From contig JABXIP010000502.1 of the NCBI GenBank assembly GCA_013373005.1, forward strand, positions 1-11,080: a DNA stretch of 11,080 bases, in the 5' to 3' direction. Position numbers and translations under genes: made by a program. Numbering within the stretch: the stretch's first letter is position 1; each line of letters begins with the position of its first letter. Below, one piece after another: positions 6,654-11,080 of this stretch. The stretch comes from Cytophagia bacterium. Its GTDB lineage: Bacteria > Bacteroidota > Bacteroidia > Cytophagales > Cyclobacteriaceae. A model generated the notes under the pieces. The model searched no databases. It was given only the letters and a program-made list of their open reading frames with translations, and was not told the DNA's origin.

Positions 6654-6664
6654 TTCTTTATTTC

Positions 6665-8605
6665 TTAGTTAGCATTCGCACCTATGTTACCCTGAGCAAC
6701 TAGTGTAGCCAAGTCATTCACACTCTTATGAATGTTTACATAACCATTGAAAGTAGCTACATCAGAGTAAGATATGGCTGTACCATCGTCTAGCGCTCTC
6801 ATGTTCGTCATGCTCAAGCCTGTAGCACCATCAACATTGTTGAATGTGAAGAGTATTCCACCGCCTTGTGCCGCAGTATTCTCATGAATATGACCTGGGT
6901 GCGAGTCAGTAGCTAATGTATTTTGCAACTCAATCTTGATCAGTGTAGTACCATCTTTTCTTTCCATGAAAGTGATCATACCACTTGTTCCAGCCTGATC
7001 TACCTCATTGAGGTCGTAAGACACTGTCATTCCGGTTAACTCATTTGCCCCAATGTCGCCTTGTGCTGCAAGTGTTGCAAGATCATTGGCACTCGCATGA
7101 ATATTTACATAGCCATTGAAATCGAGGAGTTCGTCATAAGTAATTGCAGTTCCATCATCTTTCATTCTAATGTTGGTCATACTCATACCAGTAATGCCAT
7201 CTACCGGAGTGAACGTCACGGCAATTCCGCCACCTTCAACAGCCGCATTGTCATGAATATGGCCAGGAAGAGTGCCAGCGGTGGTACCATTCAATTCAAT
7301 AGTAGCCAAGGTTGAGCCATCTTTTCTTTCATTGAAAGTCACTGTTCCATCTACACCAACCACATCTTTAGTACTTAAATCGTAGCTATAGCTTTCGCCT
7401 GTCATTTCATTAGAGCCAATATCTCCCTGAGCCACCAAAGTAGCGAGGTCGTCTGCACTAGCGTGAATGTTTATATACCCGTTGAAGTCTAGCAATTCAT
7501 CATAGGTTATCATAGTACCATCGTCTAGTGCAGCGATATTGTTTACACTCATGCCAGATTCTCCATCAACTTCGTTGAAAGTATAGGCAATTCCGCCACC
7601 TTCAATAGCCGCATTATTGTGAATGTGACCTGGGTGCATACCGCCTGATGATGTTCCATTAAGCATAACAACTGCTAAGGCTTCACCATTCACTCTTTTA
7701 GAAAGCGTAAATGTTCCGCTGATGCCTGCTACTGCTTTGGTGCCTAATTCATACGATTTAGATTCACCGGTCAATTCATTTTGTCCAATATCTCCCTGAG
7801 CCGCTAAAGTGGCCAAATCAGACGCACTGGCATGAATATTCACATATCCATCGTAAGACAAAAGCTGATCATAAGTGATGGCAGAACCATCATCCTTCAT
7901 TTCAATTGAAGTCTTACTCATTCCTGTGGCACCATCAACCGGATTAAGAGAAACAGCAATTCCTCCACCCTCAGCTGCAGTATTATCATGAATATGACCT
8001 GGGTGAGAACCACCAGCCTGAGTACCCGACAACATCACAGTAGCCAAAGCTGTACCATTGGCTCTTCTCTGAAGTATGAAAGTTCCGCTGATACCATCAA
8101 CATCTTTTTCATTCAAAGCATAAGATTTAGACTCTCCAGTCAACTCATTGACACCTATATCACCCTGAGCTACAACAGTAGCTAGTTCATCGGCACTTAG
8201 GTGAACATTCACATAACCATCGAATTGCATCAGTTCTGAATAGGTAATGGCTGTTCCATCATCCAAAGTCTCTACATAAGTTTCGCTCATTCCAGTAGCA
8301 CCATCAATTGGAGTTAGTGAAACAGCAATGTCACCACCTTCTGCAGCGGTGTTAAAGTGAATGTGGGCTGGATGCATATTGCCCGAAGAAGTTCCGTTCA
8401 GGTTAACCGTAATAATGGTTCCTCCTAAATCTGCCTCTTCAATTTTAATAGAGCCAGAAACTCCAGAGTTATTCAATGCATTTAATGCAAATGAATCTTC
8501 CATACCTGTTGGCATGGGCATTGGCGTATCGTCATCGCTACATGCTGCTACGAGCATTACCACGAATCCGACCGCGAGTAGTTTTAGAGTGCTTAGATAT
8601 TTCAT
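6665..8605 (-). CDS. Surface-type lipoprotein with five CHRD-like repeats
   Basis: 646 residues from ATG 8603-8605. The signal peptide ends LVAAC, giving lipidated Cys22, followed by SDDD. That acidic run matches the lipoprotein export signal described for Bacteroidota, so an outer-leaflet, surface-exposed location is inferred. After a short Pro/Met linker, five repeats span about residues 39-161, 162-284, 285-407, 408-529 and 530-646. Each carries HPGHIH (78, 201, 324, [446], 569), EGGxIA...VDGxTGMS, DDGxxITY and GYVNIHASxxDLATLxAQGDIG, an arrangement like the CHRD domain (HIH then GYxNVH). Repeat 1 has HPAHIH; repeat 4 has LPGHIH and is one residue shorter. The conserved His residues suggest metal binding, not shown. 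It is monocistronic with its own terminator. Confidence 0.9.
   Translation of the reverse strand: MKYLSTLKLLAVGFVVMLVAACSDDDTPMPMPTGMEDSFALNALNNSGVSGSIKIEEADLGGTIITVNLNGTSSGNMHPAHIHFNTAAEGGDIAVSLTPIDGATGMSETYVETLDDGTAITYSELMQFDGYVNVHLSADELATVVAQGDIGVNELTGESKSYALNEKDVDGISGTFILQRRANGTALATVMLSGTQAGGSHPGHIHDNTAAEGGGIAVSLNPVDGATGMSKTSIEMKDDGSAITYDQLLSYDGYVNIHASASDLATLAAQGDIGQNELTGESKSYELGTKAVAGISGTFTLSKRVNGEALAVVMLNGTSSGGMHPGHIHNNAAIEGGGIAYTFNEVDGESGMSVNNIAALDDGTMITYDELLDFNGYINIHASADDLATLVAQGDIGSNEMTGESYSYDLSTKDVVGVDGTVTFNERKDGSTLATIELNGTTAGTLPGHIHDNAAVEGGGIAVTFTPVDGITGMSMTNIRMKDDGTAITYDELLDFNGYVNIHASANDLATLAAQGDIGANELTGMTVSYDLNEVDQAGTSGMITFMERKDGTTLIKIELQNTLATDSHPGHIHENTAAQGGGILFTFNNVDGATGLSMTNMRALDDGTAISYSDVATFNGYVNIHKSVNDLATLVAQGNIGANAN
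6668..8491 (-). repeat. Five tandem ~369-bp coding repeats of the CHRD protein
   Basis: Unit boundaries are roughly 8491-8123, 8122-7754, 7753-7385, 7384-7019 and 7018-6668. The HIH motifs recur at 123, 123, 122 and 123 residues. The protein sequence is well conserved but the DNA has diverged, with many synonymous changes (for example the repeated DIGxNELTG region), which suggests old duplication under selection and not a recent expansion or assembly artefact. Confidence 0.85.
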
Positions 8606-8651
8606 TGTTTGTTTTTTTAGGTTTGCTTTAGGTACGATGCACCTGAAGGGC

Positions 8652-8663
8652 TTGGATTTAGTA
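8652..8663 (-). repeat. 12-base repeat, copy B, upstream of the CHRD gene
   Basis: TACTAAATCCAA on the minus strand, 46 bases before the CHRD ATG, preceded by AAATTTTCATTG. No TTTG exists on the minus strand between 8606 and 8760, so this gene lacks the usual -33 box and the shared motif may belong to a different promoter class or a regulator site. Confidence 0.45.
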
Positions 8664-8787
8664 CAATGAAAATTTGTTGAAGAATTTGATGCATTCCTTA
8701 AACATTTTGAAATTAAAAAATGCCTTCTGCCACTAAAAATTCAAGATTTTCCTATTGGAATGAGCTGAAAAATAAAATATCTGAATA

Positions 8788-9312
8788 TTGAAAATTAAAA
8801 TTCAAACTACACTTGAAACATTCGATTGGTCCATTTGGCACTATCACTTCCCTATTGATAAAAAGACAACGCAACTCATGAGCAGTGCTGACCACAAAAG
8901 AGTGGTATGCATCATTAATGATTCCCTTCATTTGCACTGTGCATTGATGCCCATGGGTGAAGGAAGTTATATAATGATCAATAAGGCCAATAGAGATAAG
9001 TTAGGACTCCAGGCAGGTGACAAGGTGAGCATTGAACTAGAAAAAGACAGCTCAGAATATGGTATTCCTATGCCCGAGAGTCTGCAGGTGATGTTAGATC
9101 AAGAAGAAGAAGGGAGCAAACACTTCCACTCGCTAACCCCTGGTAAACAACGAAGCCTCATCTACATTGTGAGCAAAGTAAAAAGTCTGGATAAACAGAT
9201 TAATAAGTCGCTAGCCATTTTAGACCACCTAAAAGATGTTCAGGGTAAGCTGGATTTCAGGATGTTGAATGCCAAAATCAAGGAATACAACAGCAGAGAG
9301 GGATATTATTGA
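8788..9312 (+). CDS. DUF1905 / YdeI-OmpD-associated family protein, TTG start
   Basis: 174 residues. Residues ~5-88 match DUF1905 (WHYHFPID, GEGSYIMINKANRDKLGLQAGDKVSIELEKD). Residues ~92-150 match the YdeI/OmpD-associated (OmdA) domain, with PMPESLQVMLDQ and LTPGKQRSLIYIVSKVKS. Such proteins are sometimes labelled bacteriocin-protection by homology; the biochemical role is not established. No signal peptide, so cytoplasmic. A TGA at 8782-8784 closes the frame, and TTG 8788 is the only start that keeps the whole DUF1905 domain; the next ATG (8878) would remove its first 30 residues. The leader is A-rich with no Shine-Dalgarno. It is divergent from the CHRD gene. Confidence 0.87.
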   Translation: MKIKIQTTLETFDWSIWHYHFPIDKKTTQLMSSADHKRVVCIINDSLHLHCALMPMGEGSYIMINKANRDKLGLQAGDKVSIELEKDSSEYGIPMPESLQVMLDQEEEGSKHFHSLTPGKQRSLIYIVSKVKSLDKQINKSLAILDHLKDVQGKLDFRMLNAKIKEYNSREGYY

Positions 9313-9375
9313 TTTTGAAAATATAAAATCAACATATCTTTTATTCCTAAAATACAAAGATTTACAGTCTTTAAT

Positions 9376-9406
9376 TTTGATATTCAGTCATTTCTCATTA
9401 CATTCT
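9376..9406 (+). promoter_or_regulatory. Candidate promoter for the CBS-domain gene
   Basis: TTTG (9376-9379), an exact 19-base spacer, then TACATTCT (9399-9406) approximates TTTG / TAnnTTTG with two mismatches in the -7 box. It lies in the 142-base gap after the DUF1905 gene, leaving a leader of about 40 bases. Confidence 0.35.
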
Positions 9407-9441
9407 ACTCTACTTGACAATACTCAACTTGAACTTAATTT

Positions 9442-9447
9442 AGGAGG
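9442..9447 (+). promoter_or_regulatory. Strong Shine-Dalgarno AGGAGG deciding the CBS start
   Basis: AGGAGG ends 7 bases before the ATG at 9455. It is the only canonical ribosome-binding site at a chosen start in this window, and it selects this ATG over the 62-codon longer frame that starts inside the previous gene. Confidence 0.85.
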
Positions 9448-9454
9448 AACAACT

Positions 9455-9913
9455 ATGAATTTTACAGGAGCAAAAGCACCGGAACCGACAAAATCTGTAA
9501 AACAATACAGACCGGTTACAGACTACATGACACAAGAAGTAATTACTTTTCATCCCTTACAGAGCATTGCCGATGCCATGGATGTTTTTCTGGAAAAGAG
9601 GATTTCAGGAGCCCCGGTGATGGACGATGACGGAAAGATCATAGGTATTCTTTCAGAGATTGACTGTTTAAAAATCATGGTAGATGAGGCTTATCACAAC
9701 CTACCTCATGGGAAAATCACCGTGATGCAATACATGAGCAACAATGTCGCCACAGTACCACAATCTTCAGATGTATTAGATGTGGCTTCCAAGTTTTTGC
9801 ATACACATTACCGAAGATTCCCTGTAGTCGACCATAATGGTAAACTTATTGGACAGATAAGCAGACGAGATATTCTGCAAGCCACACGAGACTTAAAATC
9901 CTCTACCTGGTAA
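9455..9913 (+). CDS. Tandem CBS-domain protein
   Basis: 152 residues from ATG 9455, chosen by the AGGAGG site. The frame extends back to 9269, but that part overlaps the previous gene and is low-complexity. CBS domain 1 is about 22-74 (VTDYMTQEVITFHP...GAPVMDDDGKIIGILSEID) and CBS domain 2 about 91-145 (MQYMSNNVATVPQ...RRFPVVDHNGKLIGQISRRDIL). Paired CBS domains bind adenosyl nucleotides (AMP, ATP, SAM) and regulate partner activity; this one has no other domain, so it would act as a stand-alone sensor or binding subunit. The partner is unknown. Its TAA directly abuts the stop codon of the convergent acetyltransferase gene with no bases between. Confidence 0.93.
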   Translation: MNFTGAKAPEPTKSVKQYRPVTDYMTQEVITFHPLQSIADAMDVFLEKRISGAPVMDDDGKIIGILSEIDCLKIMVDEAYHNLPHGKITVMQYMSNNVATVPQSSDVLDVASKFLHTHYRRFPVVDHNGKLIGQISRRDILQATRDLKSSTW

Positions 9914-10198
9914 TCACCAAACATCTTTCCATTCAGGATGCTTCAACAATGTAGCCTTGGTAAAAGGACATAGTGGAAGCATCTTGATGTTTTTGGCCCT
10001 GACGTATTTTACGGCATATTCAACTAGTTGCAAACCAGCTCCCTGCCCTCTAAGTGAATCATCGACTTCTGTATGGTCTACAATAATCCTTTCTTCACCA
10101 GCTACTGAATAAGTCATCTCTGCCACCTTCTTACCTTCAATCTCGATATAAAAACTTCCTTTTGATCCGTTGCTTTTCTCTTGTATCTTGAATTTCAT
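9914..10198 (-). CDS. Small GNAT-like N-acetyltransferase (YjdJ / COG2388 type)
   Basis: 94 residues from ATG 10196-10198, the usual length of this short GNAT subfamily. The acetyl-CoA-binding signature is HTEVDDSLRGQGAGLQLVEYAV (42-63 region, R50-G-Q-G-A-G55), followed by PLCPF (75-79) with the conserved Cys and the closing HPEWKDVW. Substrate is unknown; some relatives acetylate small molecules or proteins. It is cytoplasmic. The start codon is only 16 bases from that of the divergent DUF6134-like gene, so each gene's promoter must overlap the other gene, unless one is leaderless. Confidence 0.92.
   Translation of the reverse strand: MKFKIQEKSNGSKGSFYIEIEGKKVAEMTYSVAGEERIIVDHTEVDDSLRGQGAGLQLVEYAVKYVRAKNIKMLPLCPFTKATLLKHPEWKDVW
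10161..10191 (+). promoter_or_regulatory. Candidate promoter for the DUF6134-like gene, inside the acetyltransferase gene
   Basis: TTTG (10161-10164), an exact 19-base spacer and TATCTTGA (10184-10191) approximate TTTG / TAnnTTTG. It lies antisense within the first 13 codons of the divergent gene and leaves a leader of roughly 15-20 bases before ATG 10215. Confidence 0.4.
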
Positions 10199-10214
10199 AA
10201 ATCAAAAACCCCTC

Positions 10215-10814
10215 ATGAAAATTAAAGTTCAAATATTGCTGCTTGGTTTGTTGGTTCTAGCCCTCATATGTTCTCCAAACAAAGCAAATAGTCAGGAATT
10301 GGTCTATGAAGGCTTTATGAGAGGGAAAAAAGTTGGTGAGCTTGTGGCTACAAGAGAAGTAAATGACGAAAACACTCGAATTACCCTAAAAACTAATATT
10401 GAGGCTCATATGCTGGTGAAAATCACGGTTGAATTGCACTCTGAGTCGATGTATACCAATCAAAGCTTAGTACATGCTTCCTCTATCTCTAAAGTACATG
10501 GGAACGTGAAATCAGATGTTCAAACCGTTAAAAAGGGAGACTTTTATGAAGTTCAGGTTGATGGTGATGTGAAAACCGTCAACCATACATCGCTCGTGGG
10601 GGCCGATATATTTTATTTCGAAGAACCTAAAAACATAAACTCAGTTTATGCCTTGGCCATGGGAGAAATGCTTCAGGTAGAAAAAGGAGAAGCCAATGTT
10701 TACTATTTTGAACACGATGGAAAGAAGGAGTATCACAAGTACATCGATGGTATATTGCACGAAGTAGAAATAAGCCATACGCTTTACACTATGACCTTCA
10801 AATTGAAAAAGTAA
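10215..10814 (+). CDS. Secreted DUF6134-like protein of unknown function
   Basis: 199 residues from ATG 10215. A 15-codon longer frame exists (10170), but this ATG opens a proper signal peptide (MKIKVQILLLGLLVLALICS, likely cleavage near ANS-QE). The mature part is beta-rich, with a start of the type YEGFMRGKKVGELVATR, a central VHGNVKSDVQTVKKGDFYEV region, FYFEEPKNINSVYALAMGE, and an ending YHKYIDGILHEVEISHTLYTM. This layout matches my recollection of DUF6134 proteins common in Bacteroidota; I hold that assignment with moderate confidence. No catalytic residues are recognisable. Periplasmic location is inferred from the signal peptide. Confidence 0.85.
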   Translation: MKIKVQILLLGLLVLALICSPNKANSQELVYEGFMRGKKVGELVATREVNDENTRITLKTNIEAHMLVKITVELHSESMYTNQSLVHASSISKVHGNVKSDVQTVKKGDFYEVQVDGDVKTVNHTSLVGADIFYFEEPKNINSVYALAMGEMLQVEKGEANVYYFEHDGKKEYHKYIDGILHEVEISHTLYTMTFKLKK

Positions 10815-10861
10815 GGCATTCAGCTACTTATAAAATAATTCAAATATTTTCACCAGTGCTG

Positions 10862-10892
10862 TTTGCAAATCAAAATGAAGCTACTACTTTTG
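10862..10892 (+). promoter_or_regulatory. Bacteroidota housekeeping promoter for the tRNA-Asp locus
   Basis: TTTG (10862-10865), a 19-base spacer and TACTTTTG (10885-10892) match the TTTG / TAnnTTTG consensus exactly. It starts 48 bases after the DUF6134-like gene and ends 26 bases before the first tRNA-like sequence. It is the best promoter in the window. Confidence 0.75.
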
Positions 10893-10918
10893 CATCACCT
10901 TAAACGAAAGGGATTTTT

Positions 10919-10984
10919 GGAGCGGTAGTTCAGCTGGTTAGAATGCTTGTCCTGAGTTACTCGGGAAGGTCGCGGTGAGAGCCC
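10919..10984 (+). pseudogene. Degenerate tRNA-Asp copy
   Basis: The first 28 bases (acceptor 5' strand, D arm, start of the anticodon stem) are identical to the intact tRNA-Asp 87 bases downstream, and the variable-loop/T-stem piece AGGTCGCGG is also kept. In between, the anticodon arm is replaced by a 20-base segment whose TCCTGAG and CTCGGGA pair around a 3-base TTA loop, so no normal anticodon loop can form. The T loop lacks TTC, and the 3' acceptor strand CCGTTCC is missing (GCCCAATTCAAG instead). It cannot form a standard cloverleaf. It is likely transcribed with the functional tRNA. Confidence 0.8.
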
Positions 10985-11005
10985 AATTCAAGAATTAATG
11001 TAAAC

Positions 11006-11079
11006 GGAGCGGTAGTTCAGCTGGTTAGAATGCCTGCCTGTCACGCAGGAGGTCGCGGGTTCGAGTCCCGTCCGTTCCG
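11006..11079 (+). tRNA. tRNA-Asp (anticodon GUC)
   Basis: The acceptor stem GGAGCGG pairs with CCGTTCC (one G-U), the anticodon arm is CCTGC-CTGTCAC-GCAGG with anticodon GTC, and the T arm is GCGGG-TTCGAGT-CCCGT; the discriminator is G. The base after it is C and the window ends there, so an encoded CCA cannot be confirmed. Confidence 0.97.
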
Positions 11080-11080
11080 C

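Larger units (their letters stand above)
6132..6664. other. 533-base stretch without a confident gene, rich in hairpins
   Basis: No long protein-like frame is present. Contents, left to right: the hydrolase leader, an 8-bp inverted repeat (6240-6266), a perfect 11-bp-stem hairpin (6400-6425), an interrupted hairpin (6450-6481), a 15-codon minus-strand ORF (6477-6524), the terminator of the CHRD gene (6569-6604), and an imperfect hairpin just after the CHRD stop (6612-6642). Two short sequences here recur beside the CHRD gene. It may include a small minus-strand transcript or a gene remnant. Confidence 0.6.

Noticed and set aside
6668..8491. CRISPR-like or satellite repeat array
   Set aside because: The period is about 369 bp, in frame, with diverged DNA and conserved protein motifs; these are coding domain repeats.
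8361..8669. Plus-strand frame of 102 codons opposite the CHRD gene, and similar antisense frames across the window
   Set aside because: They run antisense to well-supported genes, have no domain-like composition and lack start signals.
8788..9312. Bacteriocin immunity or defence role for the DUF1905/YdeI protein
   Set aside because: The label comes only from distant homologues; no toxin, bacteriocin or secretion gene is nearby.
9269..9454. N-terminal extension of the CBS protein
   Set aside because: It overlaps the preceding gene and has no domain similarity, and AGGAGG marks ATG 9455.
10170..10214. N-terminal extension of the DUF6134-like protein
   Set aside because: It overlaps the divergent acetyltransferase gene, and the ATG at 10215 starts a clean signal peptide.
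10919..11079. Duplicated tRNA-Asp sequence as an integration (att) site of a mobile element
   Set aside because: Integrating elements normally duplicate the 3' end of the tRNA. Here the 5' part is duplicated, the copies are adjacent, and no integrase or phage gene is present.

Overview
The window looks like ordinary chromosome from a free-living member of the Bacteroidota, probably a marine Cytophagales relative. This is inferred from a lipoprotein with a Bacteroidota surface-export signal (Cys-Ser-Asp-Asp-Asp), promoter-like pairs of the TTTG / TAnnTTTG type, mostly A-rich leaders instead of Shine-Dalgarno sites, and gene families typical of the phylum (DUF6134-like, SRPBCC-GyrI, CHRD). No species can be named from the sequence. 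I see no transposase, integrase, phage gene, CRISPR array or defence locus.

Layout. Bases 1-1743 (+) hold the C-terminal part of an S9 prolyl-oligopeptidase-type peptidase, cut by the window edge. It ends at a perfect 38-bp palindrome shared with the convergent ankyrin-repeat gene (1796-2281, -). A two-domain SRPBCC/GyrI-like protein (2382-3305, -) follows and is divergent from a glycine-zipper OmpA/YiaD-like lipoprotein (3516-4184, +), which ends at a clear intrinsic terminator. A small stand-alone Rieske protein (4239-4658, -) is divergent from a short DUF3820 protein (4763-4996, +). The DUF3820 gene overlaps tail to tail with a secreted beta-lactamase-fold serine hydrolase (4989-6131, -).

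Bases 6132-6664 form the only long stretch without a confident gene. It contains three hairpins, one convincing terminator, and two short sequences that also flank the next gene. That gene (6665-8605, -) encodes a surface-type lipoprotein built from five CHRD-like repeats of about 123 residues. Next come a DUF1905/YdeI-OmpD-associated protein (8788-9312, +), a tandem-CBS protein with an unusually strong Shine-Dalgarno (9455-9913, +), a small GNAT-like acetyltransferase (9914-10198, -) and a secreted DUF6134-like protein (10215-10814, +). The right edge has a good promoter, a degenerate tRNA-Asp copy, and an intact tRNA-Asp(GUC) at 11006-11079.

How the genes work together. The window is mainly single-gene units in alternating orientation, so no pathway can be read from operon structure. 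A shared theme is the cell envelope: a peptidoglycan-binding OmpA lipoprotein, a surface CHRD lipoprotein, a probable Rieske lipoprotein, and two proteins with signal peptides. The points most worth a second look are the tRNA-Asp relic sitting between promoter and functional tRNA, the repeated flanks around the CHRD gene, the two genes with only TTG as a usable start, and the 16-bp gap between divergent start codons near 10200. I did not find a convincing new multi-gene system.
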